A stretch of DNA of 64,000 bases from Cristatella mucedo (lineage: Eukaryota; Bryozoa; Phylactolaemata; Cristatellidae). Made by a program: the position numbers and the translations under genes. The number at the start of each line of letters is the position of its first letter. Positions within the stretch are counted from its first letter, which is position 1. The stretch lies in the NCBI GenBank assembly GCA_009760855.2, contig WPIO01000101.1, forward strand, positions 982,001-1,046,000, given 5' to 3'. Below are positions 23,827 to 35,191 of the stretch, piece after piece. The notes below the pieces were generated by a model. That model was not told the DNA's origin. It saw nothing but the letters and a program-made list of their open reading frames with translations, and made no database searches.

Positions 23827-25812
23827 AGTTGTTGTCATACCAGGATGAAAGTGATGCACATCTGGCTGTCAGGAGTTTCATGAAAAAGAGGAATAGTTGA
23901 GCCATATGTATTTCCTGTTGTCAAGCCGGTTTTCAATGCAGCAATAGGCCTGCTTCGAGCCATAAATTACGTCCATGCACTTTTTTTGATGCGTTCTCCG
24001 CCCAGGGCCGCTACTCGACTAGCTGACGCCACAGAGACCAGAGGAGACGTCTCAGCGATGTTGCCAGTGCTACCAGCTGCTAAATTTTTAGAGCCCACCA
24101 GGGTGCCTGAAACCTTCAGCTCGTAATTTGAATCTATTCATATGCTTATTGTTTCATTAAAAACACATAAATATGTAGTTTAATATTTTACACTTTAAGC
24201 TTTTACTGACCAAATCTTCAGTGTTAGTTTATTTGCAAAAACTGGTGCAGCTTGCACTGCCGGCTGCTGTTTCTGTCGGGCTTTGAATTAGAGAATGCTG
24301 ATAAAGTAAACATCTACTATCTGCCCACAGTCCCGGATGATGGAATACCTTGTTCGCATGGACTAGAGTTGCAATAATGTGCTGCTGTTGAATGACTATG
24401 CATGAATATGAAGGAATGCTGGAGTCAGTCGAAGGCATCGAGTCGTAGCACCTGCTCGCCTATCGCCACCGACTCGACAGAGTGCAACAGCAACGAAGAA
24501 TATCTGTATATTTTATTTATGATAATAAAATATATTATTATTTATGCACTTGTACATCGCCGTAAGAGAACAGGATCTCTGTTAGGCCTTTTAAGTATGC
24601 TGCAAAGGAAGCGAGTAAATTAGTCCTTTGTCCGTATGCTGAACGTAGCTTGGTGGCTACATGGGCTCAGAAGCAGCAATATTAAACAATTCATTAACCA
24701 TCAATCCAGATGTTCCTTAGTGCTGTCTAAAAGTGAGAGATTAACTTGATTAGTTCGTAGAGATCCTAGTTCACGAAGAGCTATACATCTTTAAGACTCA
24801 TCTAGCTGATTCGGAATGCTAGCATTCCAATACCGAGCCAGCAAGCATAGGAGCAAAGCTGCACCTAGCCAGGGCTGCAAGTCCATTGGCCCCGGCTGGT
24901 GCTGGCTCTTCCTGGAGCTCGTGACCTGTCCGATCCGGCTGCCGACGCTTCTGAGCTGCTGCTGCTGTTTCAGCTAGGATCGCATTTAAGTCGCAAGGGC
25001 GTGAATCTTCATTGGCGTCATCGACGTAAAGAGCGTTGCTTGTAAGGCCATGCGGAGGTAACTTTGCACGAGCATCCTGTCGAACTCACCCCACAAGGTC
25101 AAACCTTGACCTGCCGGCACAGCCGGTTGGCAATGCTTCTGCCATTAGCCGCATTGCCATGCCTTTTCTTTGAGGGGATCATTAAAGGAAACATATGACT
25201 CAGGACTGTGCAGGCACCGGTAGTAGGAGCTACAAGGGCTCAGGCTGCCTTAGCAACCGCAGGCTATCGAGTGATCGGGACACGAATAACGGCTCTCAGC
25301 TGAGAACGAGGAAGTCCGGCAGAAAGCCGAGCGATGGCAGCAGCTGTGGGGACATTGATCTACCACAAACTGCAGCCAGTTGCCGGGCTGGAGTCACAGC
25401 AAACAATGGCTCGACCTTGAAAAACAATGCACGCATAGAATATAAGGGCTGCCGGAGGAGAACACAGGAGGAAGAAGACCGCTAGATCGCTTGGCTTCAC
25501 CAGTAGTCAAGAGCGAGTAGACTGGGCTTAGCCGGCGTGGTTTCTGGCAATAAAGCGAGCGGTGTTGGAGACAAGTGACTCGTTTCGCGATTGCCATATC
25601 TAGCCCGACGACTGGTAGCGTGGATTGCTATAACAGCGTGTCAATGTGTTTCTTGCCATCGCGAATCGTGGAAAGCTTCTCACCTCCTAACGGATGCGTT
25701 GTCGACAGCGGCGGCAGTCAAGCCCTTCGCCGAGAATTGAGGTATCGACTTTTCGAGCGAACGCCATCGCCTTGGAAAGCCAGACCCCGTCCAACTTTCA
25801 GTGTCTTTGTTG
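23827..25812 (+). repeat. Unit U fragment (tail block, forward)
   Basis: It matches 36,320-38,690 in order: the agttgttgtcatacc start, the GAATGC/CAGAAAC region, an (ATA)-rich stretch near 24,520, then the tail to the gccatcgccttggaaagcc end. A deletion near 24,950-24,970 removes the conserved CCAAT/CRE-like block. It is followed directly by the (TAA)n tail of a CR1/L2 element. No coding region is supported. Confidence 0.8.
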
Positions 25813-25815
25813 GGT

Positions 25816-27522
25816 TAATAATAATAATAATAATATTGCACTTGATAAAGCGCCCTCAGAGAACTTAATCTCTTTCTAGGCGCTTTACATTTGCTGCAAA
25901 GTGATACGCAATAGAATAGTAAGTAAAATCATGCTTGAAAAACAAACAAAATGAATAACATGGTTAGGGGTTACATGCACTGGGTCAGCATGCAAATGTG
26001 GTTAGTGGCAGCATGCACAGTGTCAGCACGCATAAGCACATCGAGTACGAATCACAAGGACCCACTAAATGCTGTCCTAAATAGGTATGTTTTTAAGTTT
26101 CTTTTAAATGTGGTCAGGTCAGGGGATGTTCTGATGCAGGTCGGGAGGGAGTTCCAGGCTGTGGGAGCATACGAGCTAAATGCACGGTCTCCAAAGGATT
26201 TAAGGTTTGTATGAGGTATTTCTAGACTGTTGGATTCCGAAAAGCGAGTGGTACGATGCTTTGCCTGATGGGGTAGTATATCTGAAAGATAGGCTGGAGC
26301 CATAGAATGAAGAGACCTAAAAAAAGTGAGCGACAAAACCTTGAAGTCAATCCGTTGCTTGACTGGTAACCAGTGCAGGTCGGCGAGAAGTGGAGTAATG
26401 TGGCAACTGCGACGCTCACGACAGACAAGCCTAGCTGCAGAGTTTTGCACCAGCTGCAATCGCCTGATCGCACATGCTGGTAGGCCAGTAAGCAGTGAGT
26501 TGCAGAAGTCGAGACGAGATGTCACGAATGCATGGACCAACTTGGACGTGGTATCCTTATCTAAACAAGCCCTAATTTTAGCAATGTTATGAAGCTGAAA
26601 ATAGGCTGATTTGACTGTGGAGCTGATGTGGTCGTCTAACGAGAGGTCGCTTTGGAATGTGACACCTAGATTTCGAGCTGATGCAACTGGAGATATGCTG
26701 GCAGAGCCAATTTTGAAAGTCAGCCTTTCCAATTTCTGAATAACACTAGGTTTGCCCATAACTAGTAAGTTAGTTTTATCATCGTTTAGTTTTAGAAAAT
26801 TTGCTGCCATCCATGTGCGGATGTCATCAATGCATGCAGCAAGTGAGTTGAGAGAATTTGAGGTGCTCGAAGGCTGGGAGGGATCAAAGCAAAGGTACAA
26901 CTGAGTGTCATCCGCATAGAAGTGAAAGCCTAGATTGTGCTTGGCAATCACATCAGCGAGAGGGAGAGTATAAACGGTGAAAAGGACCGGACCTAGCACA
27001 GAGCCCTGAGGTACTCCATATTTTAGAGGTACTTCAGATGATCTTTGTCCATTCACGTCAACACTCTGGAGTCTCCCACTGAGATAGGACCTGAACCACT
27101 GCAGAGCAGTGCCAGTGATGCCCAGGCGAGATGAGAGGCGCTCTAGAAGTACTTTGTGATCGATGGTATCAAAAGCTGCCGAAAGATCGAGCAAAACAAG
27201 AAGAGACACTCTACCCATGTCTGCATTCCTAAGTAGGTCGTTGTATACCCGAAGCAATGCTGACTCTGTGGAGTGATTAGCTCTAAAGCCAGACTGGAAC
27301 TTACTAGCAAGGTGTGAGGTTTCGATATACGAGTTCAGCTGGTCTGCCACGACCCGTTCCAGTGTCTTTGATAGGAATGGTAGAAGGGAGACTGGGCGGT
27401 AGTTGCTTAAGTTCTCTTGGTCTAGTGTAGCTTTCTTGAGAAGTGGCCTGACTACAGCTTTTTTGAAAGGTGCTGGGACCTGACCTGAGGCTAATGACAT
27501 ATTAATGATGTTGGTTATGCAT
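25816..27522 (-). mobile_element. CR1/L2-type non-LTR retrotransposon, family B (5'-truncated)
   Basis: The 3' end on the minus strand is a hairpin-forming segment (TAAAGCGCC...GGGCGCTTTA) followed by an (ATT)n tail at 25,816-25,836. The 3' UTR runs to 26,051, and the RT frame fills the rest. The 5' end is lost: the protein alignment continues upstream of the first ATG (PCITNIIN) to about 27,522, where the sequence changes abruptly to the inverted end of the fold-back element. Shorter 3' copies lie at 32,034, 39,667, 54,066 and 62,455. Confidence 0.9.
26052..27500 (-). CDS. Reverse transcriptase of CR1/L2-type element (partial ORF2)
   Basis: Open for 482 codons, without a stop or frameshift. 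RT blocks are visible in order: [19 protein letters not shown] (about residues 34-52), [12 protein letters not shown] (73-84), [16 protein letters not shown] with the first catalytic Asp (about 105-120), [14 protein letters not shown] (161-174), and [10 protein letters not shown] with the YADD catalytic pair (192-201). The C-terminal domain has [13 protein letters not shown] and [17 protein letters not shown], typical of CR1/L2/Rex1 clades. The protein copies the element RNA at nicked target DNA. The apurinic endonuclease domain and early RT are missing by 5' truncation, so this copy cannot move by itself. The intact frame suggests recent insertion. Confidence 0.92.
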   Translation of the reverse strand: MSLASGQVPAPFKKAVVRPLLKKATLDQENLSNYRPVSLLPFLSKTLERVVADQLNSYIETSHLASKFQSGFRANHSTESALLRVYNDLLRNADMGRVSLLVLLDLSAAFDTIDHKVLLERLSSRLGITGTALQWFRSYLSGRLQSVDVNGQRSSEVPLKYGVPQGSVLGPVLFTVYTLPLADVIAKHNLGFHFYADDTQLYLCFDPSQPSSTSNSLNSLAACIDDIRTWMAANFLKLNDDKTNLLVMGKPSVIQKLERLTFKIGSASISPVASARNLGVTFQSDLSLDDHISSTVKSAYFQLHNIAKIRACLDKDTTSKLVHAFVTSRLDFCNSLLTGLPACAIRRLQLVQNSAARLVCRERRSCHITPLLADLHWLPVKQRIDFKVLSLTFFRSLHSMAPAYLSDILPHQAKHRTTRFSESNSLEIPHTNLKSFGDRAFSSYAPTAWNSLPTCIRTSPDLTTFKRNLKTYLFRTAFSGSL

Positions 27523-28460
27523 GGGTTCGCCGAATTACCGCAATCCGCCCCAATCCACTCTAATTAGGCTAGCAACGACCAGATGCAAGCGTTGCCGAGC
27601 TCAAATTTTCCGCTGACATTGTAGTACACGTTCGAATTTATTTTTCCCCAAATTACATGTCGCTTCGTGCACGCGCATTGATGCAAATGAGCTTTGACGC
27701 CGGACTCCTGTACCACGGCAATCCGCGGCAATCCATTCTAGTTCCCGTCCAATCCATCACAAATCAGCTGCGAACAGCCCAAAAAAGTTTAGAATATCAA
27801 TCTAAGCTACACGTACAATGTACCCGGAAAATGTTGCGAGATTCCACTTACGCGTTCTCACGAAGTCCACTGAGATAAGGTTGCAGTGGCCCAGGCCAAT
27901 ACCGCAATCCACTGCATTCCACCACGCAAAGAAAGAAATCCTGATCCTGTCAGGAAGGAAATCTGATTGCCTGCGACAGAACATTGTGCGACATTGTTGC
28001 GATTAAAAACTTTCACTTGCACTGGCATGGCCGTTCTCGGATAATGCGCTGCAATCGACTGCAGTAGCCCGGGCCCATACCGAAATCCACTTCAATCCTC
28101 CGAATCCACCGTATTACGAATCGAAACACTTTGCGCCAAGCTAAGTTGTTATTGCATATTAAAGTACACCGTGCTGTGTGCACAGCCACATAAAATAAAA
28201 TAACATTGTGCAACCTCGCACGTGGCCATGGGCGGTAATCGCCTGAGATGACCTGGTAAACTAGCAATCCACTCTATTCCACTGCAAATCGTCCTCAAAT
28301 CGCCATCGCAAAGCTCTCTTTGACATTACACATAGGGCTAGGCTCAGTTCAAACTGCACCCACAAAATTTCGCTCCATTGTGCGCACGCATTTTCATGAA
28401 ATTCATTACAATCGACTGCAACGGCCGGTCTCATACCGAAACCCACCTCAATCCGCAATG
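27523..28460 (+). repeat. Left inverted terminal repeat of fold-back element
   Basis: Contains CAATCC(A/G)CC motifs in clusters and core repeats in minus orientation (near 27,885, 28,055 and 28,412). It pairs with 29,982-30,918. Confidence 0.8.
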
Positions 28461-28499
28461 CCGTGCATTGCCCTCGATTGTCCATTTGTCGATTGTATA

Positions 28500-29980
28500 A
28501 AAGGATGTGGCTGAACTGTTAATGCAGTGTAGTGCAATACGGAAGAGAGGTTGGAGCTTCTCTCAGCAACTGTCGGTGCATTTGTAACTGTCCATTCTGG
28601 ATTGGCGTATTTCCCTGGGCCATTGCCGTCGATTGCCGTGGGTTGCCCTCGATTGAATGCGAACCATGGGTGAACATTATTCGCGCACACATGTACATGT
28701 TACGTGGAATGAGAGTTGCAGTTTGTTGCAGCCAACCTTGGAAATTTTCCACGACTTTCGCAAGCAGCCCCTACTAATGCTGTTGATTGCCGTGCATTGG
28801 TGACAGTCAACAAACAAAGCATCTTGAAAGTTCCATGGTTTTACTTTGGACGCAGTGCAATGTTATATGTGATTACAATTGAGGCCTCCACGCTGCCAGT
28901 TCCTCTTCAATTCGCCGGAATTGGCCCAGAACATTGCTGTCGATTGCCGTTCATTGCTCGCGATTGTACGTGTGCGACTGGTTGACATGATTTGGTTGCA
29001 CTTTCAACACAGTGGGCTGTGACAGGTAAGGTATATTTGATCTTGGCCCAGTCACTTTCCAGTGATTTTTGATGGACCATAATTGATTGCCGTATTTGCC
29101 CGTGCCATTGCCGTCTGTTGCCATGCATTGCCCAAGATTGAACGGTCAGCACTGGCTGAAAGGGTTGAAAGTATGTGCGCACGCAGTGAGATGTTACGTG
29201 GAATGAGAATTGGAGGTTGGTGCAGGCGATTTCTCATCGATTTGCACGGATTTCGGTATGGGCCCCTGCCATTGCTGTTGATTGTCGTGTATTGTTGACA
29301 ATTAACGTGCAAAATAGCTTGAAAGTCCTACGATTTCACTTTTAGCACAAAGAAATGGAAATGTGAAATACGATGACAATCGGCACTTCGTGCAGCCAAT
29401 TTAGTGTCAACTTACCAAGGATTGTAGTGGATTGCTGCTTCGAGCCGAGCCGTTGCCATAGATTGCCATGCATTGCCCGAGATTGCACGAGCGCAATTGC
29501 TTAAAATGATGAGGTTGACTTTAAACAGTGTGCTTTGCAACATGAATTAAAAATTGGACCAGTGCGAAACCAATTTCAGGGCATTTTGCATGAGATTGGT
29601 GTAGATTGACATTCTGGCCCGGGCCATTGCAGTAAATTGAAGTGCATTGCTGCTGAATAACCGAGGCGATTGTAGTGAAATTGTGGGATTACACAATAAC
29701 CAAAAATTAGAGCAACGTGCAATCACTATTAGAGCTTAAAATGTACGTATTCTGGTCGTTTTTTTCGATGGGTTTCGATACATTGACGTACTGGCCCGGG
29801 CAGTTGCAGTCGATTGCAGTGCATTGCTGCAGAATGGCCGAGATAATTAGAGTGAATTTACGCGAGTAGACAATAACTGAAGATTAGAGCAGCGTGCAAT
29901 CATAATTAGAGCTTCTAGTGTACGAGTTCCGGTCGCTATGTGGCAGATTGCAGCGGATTTTGGCGGATTGAGGTGGATCG
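28500..29980 (+). repeat. Degenerate internal repeat array of fold-back element
   Basis: Successive copies of an ATTGCCGT-CGATTGCCGTGCATTG type core occur near 28,615, 28,780, 28,930, 29,085, 29,270, 29,450, 29,615 and 29,795, all in plus orientation. Spacing is about 150-185 bp. Between the cores the sequence is AT-rich and variable. Confidence 0.65.
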
Positions 29981-29981
29981 G

Positions 29982-30918
29982 GGTGGATTGAGGTGGATTG
30001 AGGTTTGGGACCGGGTCGTTGCAGTCAATTGCAACTCATTGCATGAGAACGCGTCTGCGCAATGGAGCGAAATTTTGTGTGTGCACTTTTAACTGAGTCT
30101 AGACCTACATGCAATCTCAATTAGAGCTTCGCGGTGGCGATTTGAGGATGGTTTGCAGTGGAATAGAAGGAACTGTGGTAGTTTTCCAGGTCACTTCAGA
30201 CGATTGCCGCCCATTACCACAGTGCGAGGTTGCACAATGTTTTTTTTATTTTACGTGGTTATGCACATAGCACGGTGCACTGTAGTGTGCAAAGAAAAAC
30301 TGAAGCTCGGCGCAAAGTAATTCGATTTTTTATGAGGTGGATTCTGTGGATTGAAGTGGATTTTGGTATTGGCGAGGGCTACTGCAGTCGATTGCAGCGC
30401 ATTTCGCGAGCACGGCCGTGCCAGTGCAAGTGAAACTTTTGTAATGCAATTTTCGCAGAGTGTGCCGTCATATGCAATCAAAAAAGGAGCTTTTTTATAA
30501 GGATTTATTTCTTTGCATTGTGGAAAGCAGTGGATTGCGGTGGATTTCGGTGGATTGCGGTATTGGCCTGGGCCACTGCAATCTTATTTTAGTGGACTTC
30601 GTGAGAACGCGTGAGCGAAATCTCGCGACATTTTCTGCGTACATTGTACGTGTAGCGTAGTTTTATACTCCAAACTTTTTGGAGCTGTCGGCAGCAGATT
30701 TGTGGTGGATTTGACTAGAATGGATTGCTGCGGTACAGGCGTCCGGCGTCAAAGCTCATTTGCACAAGTGCTCGTTCGCGCAGCGACGTGAAATTTGGTG
30801 GACAGATAGACTCGAACTACAATATCGGCGCAAAATCTGAGCTCGGCAACGCTTACGTTTGGTCGTTACTGGCCTAATTAGAGTGGATTGAGGTGGATTG
30901 AGGTAATTCGTCGAACCC
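29982..30918 (-). repeat. Right inverted terminal repeat of fold-back element
   Basis: Reverse complement of 27,523-28,460. It has GGTGGATTG motifs at the outer edge (30,885-30,903) and again near 29,960-30,000 and 30,530-30,560. Confidence 0.8.
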
Positions 30919-32033
30919 GCCAGGGAGTAGTACCAGCAAAGGCTGCTACACTGCTAGCTGAGCTGGCATGGCAACATTGGCGCCGAGGCTCTGGCTGCCC
31001 ACCACCTGCCAATCAGGTGTTATTTTTGCAGCCAGCCGATCCAACTACAAGGGAAGCTGTTATTGCCTGCAGCAGCACAAACGGGATACAGGAGCTTGGC
31101 AGAGAGGGCTGCCCAACCAGATTGCAGAGTAGTTACTGATAGGGCTGAAGAACAACCAATCGTATTCCGCTGGGGTCACGTCGCTGACCCCTGCATCGCT
31201 TCAGTAGTAGTTGTGGGCCGTGGACGGAGCGTCTATGCTGCTGTTGTTCCAGCTAGGATAGCATTCAAGTCGCAAGGGTGGGAATCTTCATTGGCGTCAT
31301 CGAGGTAAAGAGCATTGCTTGTAAGGCCACGTAGAGGTAACTTCGCACGAGCATCCTGTCGAACTCGCCCCAACGGTCGAACGTGGACCGGCCGGCAAAG
31401 CCTGCTGGCATACTTCGGCCCGTAGCTGCATTGCCACGCTTTCTGTGAGGGGGGCATGAAAGGAAACATGTGAGAGCCGGGAGTTCGCTGGAGCCGGTAG
31501 TAGGAGCTGCAAGGTCTCGGGCTGTTTAAGCAGCCTCAGGCTATCGCGATACGGACAATGGCTCTCAGCTGAGAACCGTGCAGTCCTGCACAAAGCCGAG
31601 CACTGGCCACAACTGTTGGGACATCGGTCTACCACTAACTGCCGCCAGCAGCCGGGCTGGTGTTGGAGCAAGCAATGGCTCGACCTTGTAAAAACAATGC
31701 ACTCATAGCATGAAAGGGCTGCCGGAAGAGTACGCCGGATGAAGGAGAGGGCTAGATCGCTCCAAGCCCATAGCAGTCTAGAGTGACTAGGTTTTGCTTG
31801 GCCGGCGTGGTTTCTGAAGATAAGGTGCTCGGTGTTAGAGACAGGTGACTCGTTGCCCGGTTTCCCTATCCAGCCTGGCAACAAGTCACGCGGATTGCTG
31901 TCACAGGGCGTCAGTGTGTTTTTTGCCATCGCGAATGATGGAAAGTTCTTACCTCCAAACGTATGCGTTGTCAAGAGAGGCGGCAGTCAAGCCCTACGCC
32001 GAGACTTGAGGCAACGGCTGCGCGAGCGAATTT
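30919..32033 (+). repeat. Unit U tail fragment (forward)
   Basis: Starts abruptly after the fold-back element, inside the tail block (gggagtagtaccagcaaaggc corresponds to about 20,147). It follows the block to its end, interrupted by a retrotransposon 3' end, and resumes at 32,609. The 225-codon minus-strand frame at 31,297-31,974 lies here. Its alignment in other copies is broken by stops and shifts, so I do not call it a gene. Confidence 0.8.
31154..31191 (+). promoter_or_regulatory. Conserved CCAAT plus CRE-like block (copy 3)
   Basis: CCAAT followed by GGGTCACGTCGCTGACCC. This region otherwise shows clear drift from the other copies, so its preservation is notable. Confidence 0.35.
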
Positions 32034-32608
32034 CATAATAATAATAATAATAATAATAATGTACTTGATAAAGCGCCCTCAGAGAACTTAATCTCTTTCT
32101 AGGCGCTTTACATTTGCTGCAAAGGGAAATGCAATTAAATGGTAGGTAAAATCATGCTTGAAAAACAAACAAAATGAATGACATGGTTAGGGGTGACATG
32201 CACAGGGTCAGCATGCAAATGTGGTTAGTGGCAGCATGCACAGTGTCAGCACGCATAAGCACGTGAAGGACGAATCACAGGGACCCACTAACTATTGTTC
32301 TAAATAGGTGTGTTTTTAAGTTCCTTTTAAATGTGGTCAGGTCAGGGGATGTTCTGACGCAGGTCGGGAGGGAGTTCCAGGCTTTGGGAGCATACGAACT
32401 AAATGCACGGTCTCCAAAGGATTTGAGGTTTGTACGAGGTATTTCTAGACTGTTGGATTCCGAAAGGCGGGTGGTACGATGCTTGGCCTGATGGGGGAGT
32501 AAGTCGGAGAGATAGGCTGGAGCCATAGAATGAAGGGACCTAAAAGTGAGTGACAAAACCTTAAAGTCAATCCGTTGCTTGACTGGTAGCCAGTGCAGGT
32601 CGGTGAGT
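32034..32608 (-). mobile_element. 3' fragment of CR1/L2 family B
   Basis: A (TAA)n tail at 32,038-32,061, the 3' hairpin, the UTR and 110 open C-terminal RT codons (32,275-32,605, with [14 protein letters not shown] and [17 protein letters not shown]). It interrupts the U tail between gcgcgagcgaatttca and ttcatctccttgg; TTCA on both sides may be a short target duplication. It is closely similar to 25,816-26,390. Confidence 0.9.
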
Positions 32609-32934
32609 TCATCTCCTTGGAAAGCCAGATCCCGTACAACTTTGAGCGAATTTTTAGGGCCGTTGATACTGGAGGCATCCGGAGTAGAGAGGCCACACAT
32701 TCGAACGTCCATCGTCGTTACCAGAGAGCTCCAGCACGAACGCTGTCAGCACCTCCTCGGTCGTTCATGGGCGGCTCGTGATTGGCTTCCCCGTAACTCA
32801 GGGCTAGCAACAGCACCCGTTGAAAGCACCCCGACTAAAGCCCGCAATGCGAGCAATCTCAAAAACTAAACGGCCGACAGAAATGCTCAACTTTAATAAA
32901 AATGTTTATAAGTGCACGATCACCGCTGAAAAGG
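32609..32934 (+). repeat. End of unit U tail (after retrotransposon insertion)
   Basis: Continues the tail block from 32,033 to its end (the ctttaataaaaatgtttataagtgc region). It is then joined head-to-tail to the next U copy, which begins inside the head block at about 32,935. Confidence 0.75.
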
Positions 32935-33298
32935 ATTTACTAGAGCAGTACCGGCAGAAGCGCAGCTAAGTCTGTATTCGGTAGCACAAAGGAACAGTCC
33001 CCTCCTGAACACCGGCAGCAACAGCAACCACTTGTGACCTGCAAGGTTATTAAGGTTGCATCCAGTGACCTTAAATCTGGCGTAGATTGGAGGTCACAGT
33101 GAGCAGAGCTTATGCTGACAGCAAAGCAAGCGACAGGAAGAGGCAGGCACCGACCGGGCATCATGGCTTGGCTGCCTTTTCGGTCGTTGCCCCTCCCCCT
33201 CCCTCCCCCAGTAGGGCAGCCCACAGTGTTTACTTGTCTACCTAGCCTAGCTGCCCGGTTAATGACACCTGCTCAGTGCAGCATCGTCCAATCAGCAG

Positions 33299-33299
<1 letters not shown>

Positions 33300-33367
<68 letters not shown>
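33300..33367 (+). repeat. (GA)n microsatellite
   Basis: Perfect GA repeat at the cagctcagagaga site of the head block. The same site has only a few repeats at 10,330 and 38,710 but is a long inverted tract at 52,408-52,538. Confidence 0.97.
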
Positions 33368-33369
<2 letters not shown>

Positions 33370-34177
33370 GCCCTGCAGGTCCACTAATTAGCTTGTATAT
33401 CTCCATCGATTAGCAACTCAACAGCAAAGCTTTGGCCAGGAAGCAACATTGCAAACTTGAGGAAATGAGCAGTGCTCTGTGCCTCACAATTGAGCATGTC
33501 GCTCTTACAACCCACACAAGCTTCTTGACAGTCAGAGCAGGACTTGTGGCACCGGCTGACTGCGATTGGCTAGTGAATGTGGGACAAAGGTCATGGAATG
33601 TCCAGCTAGTCGACCACTGAAGGCGGGCAGCATGCAGAGCTGGCTGTCCAAGTTCCCGGCCTATTGCCAGCATGCAGCGTTCCACGGGGGGCCAAGCAGT
33701 CGTCGGCAGCAGCCAGAACAATGCAGAGCCGTGCCTGGCAGTGTAGCTCTGCTGCCTAATGTAGTCGGTATATTACTGCAGCTATTGCTGCTGGAACGAT
33801 CTTGGTGGGTCATTGGTTGCTACAGTTGCAAGTTTTAGGCTGGCCACCAACTCTACAGGCCATCAAGACGGAAGCTGCAGACACGCCAGATTACAGCAGC
33901 AGCAGAAGCAGCAGCAACATTTCAGCTGCTGATATGCTACTGTGGCCGAAGATGTAGAATTTCAGCTGCAGAAGTGCTACAGTGGCAGTAGAACCAGTGG
34001 CATCATTCTTGCGGCAGAAATGCTGCAAGGTGCAGCAGCAGCCACATCTCTAGCAGTGTGACAGCCCCCCTCACGACCTGTCGTCGGGCTGAGTGGGGCG
34101 ACTAAGCATTAAGCCTGCTGGCTGCATCATTCGGCTTCTCTAATCGTCGGTTTAAATTTCTCTCTACTCACTGTCTT

Positions 34178-34178
<1 letters not shown>

Positions 34179-34260
<82 letters not shown>
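34179..34260 (+). repeat. (CT)n microsatellite
   Basis: Long CT tract in the head-to-middle block transition. The inverted counterpart is 51,435-51,510. Confidence 0.97.
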
Positions 34261-34447
34261 GTCTACCGGTCTGATCTCCCTTTCTATAAGTCTGCCTGTC
34301 TTCTCGAGTCTGCTTGTCTTTGCTACTGCCTATCTCTCTACTTTCTGCCTACATTGTGATGCCCTTTACAACGTATACTTTCATTTTCTTTTGAGCAAAG
34401 ATTTGCAAGCACATTTAAAGTCCGTAGAAAGGAAGAGAAATGCTTTA

Positions 34448-34715
34448 TTATTGTGATTTGTTGCTTTTTGCAAGCTCTGGAGATCTGTCCCTCCAGCTTT
34501 CAATCGCATCTATATCAAAATACTCCATATTTTTGTAACTAATCATTTCTAGTTGTCTTCGAATCTCTCTGTCTGCCTTCTCGTCCGGTGCCTTATTCTG
34601 TGTATGTCTCTCATCTCGTTTCCTTTCCTTTAGTATTATTTTTTGTAATACCTCATTCTGTACCTCTCTGCAGCGCACGGTAGTGCCTCTGTCTATCTGT
34701 GCTCTGTCGGTCTCT
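34448..34715 (-). CDS. Possible short charged protein or exon, conserved in two U copies
   Basis: An open frame of about 85 codons ending in a stop at 34,448. It is rich in Lys, Arg, Glu and Asp, with KERKRDERHTQNKAPDEKAD and a Tyr/Asp-rich IDAIESWRDRSPEL end, and is probably helical. The copy at 51,039-51,248 keeps about 69 residues of the frame with few changes, though it has an in-frame stop just upstream. In the palindrome arms the frame is broken after CREVQNE. No family is recognised. It may be an eroded exon from the element's past or chance. Confidence 0.3.
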
Positions 34716-35080
34716 TACCGCCTCACCCCTTCCTTTTTCATCGCCTTGTGTGTCAGTTGTACGATTGCTTGAATCACTATCGCTCTGACTTGCTGTATCT
34801 GCCTATTAGTATATTTTTTGTTCACTCAGGCGTTTGCTGCTGTTCGGGGAACCAGGAGCCACGGCTGCATGCTAGTGATCGAGGGACACCGTATGTCTCA
34901 CGCCAGGTGTGTTCCGTTAGCTTGCAATTGCTGTCCGGCTGCGCGATAATGCTCACCAACGCAGCGGATTTCTGAGTGCCACGGTCGATTTCATTATTCG
35001 CCTGGTCAGTGCCTGGGTCTTATCAGCGAATCAGTTCTCAGATACTGTAGAAGCAATGGACACTTGATATTTTCGTACAA

Positions 35081-35191
35081 TCCGACCGCCGCTCTAAGCG
35101 AAATGCCTGCAAGAAAGCGAGACGTGACCACCTTAAAGAAAGCTTCGCCAACCTTCGTGACTACTTGCCGCCCATGCGAGGTGTAACACAG
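35081..35191 (+). pseudogene. Max-like bHLH exon, broken copy
   Basis: The 37 codons of the basic/helix-1 exon are open ([20 protein letters not shown] onward), and the GTAAAT donor is intact. The acceptor is TACAA instead of TACAG, so normal splicing should fail. Exons 1-3 and the helix-2/zipper exon are deleted from this unit copy. The basic region has Lys where the E-box Glu should be. This is a decayed paralogue, nearer in sequence to the 46.3-kb copy in the basic region and to the palindrome copies elsewhere. Confidence 0.8.

Larger units (their letters stand above)
27523..30918. mobile_element. Fold-back element with long inverted terminal repeats
   Basis: The ends are reverse complements: GGGTTCG-CGAATTACC at 27,523 and its inverse ending in CGAACCC at 30,918. 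The inverted repeats extend about 0.94 kb each (27,523-28,460 and 29,982-30,918; paired positions sum to about 58,441), with clear divergence and small indels. The interior (28,500-29,980) holds degenerate repeats of a core reading roughly GGCCCGGGCCATTGCAGTCG then ATTGCAGTGCATTG, spaced about 150-180 bp. No transposase or other gene is visible. There are no clear flanking direct repeats, because the left side abuts an RT gene and the right side unit U. Confidence 0.8.

Noticed and set aside
29940-30010. GGTGGATTGA repeats as telomere-like sequence
   Set aside because: The repeats are few and irregular, and belong to the inverted ends of the fold-back element.
31297-31974. 225-codon minus-strand open frame in the unit U tail
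   Set aside because: Corresponding positions in the other U copies have shifts and stops (for example at 432-776 and 55,476-55,829, which are open only in pieces). Conservation is at DNA level and is not frame-specific, and no domain is recognised.
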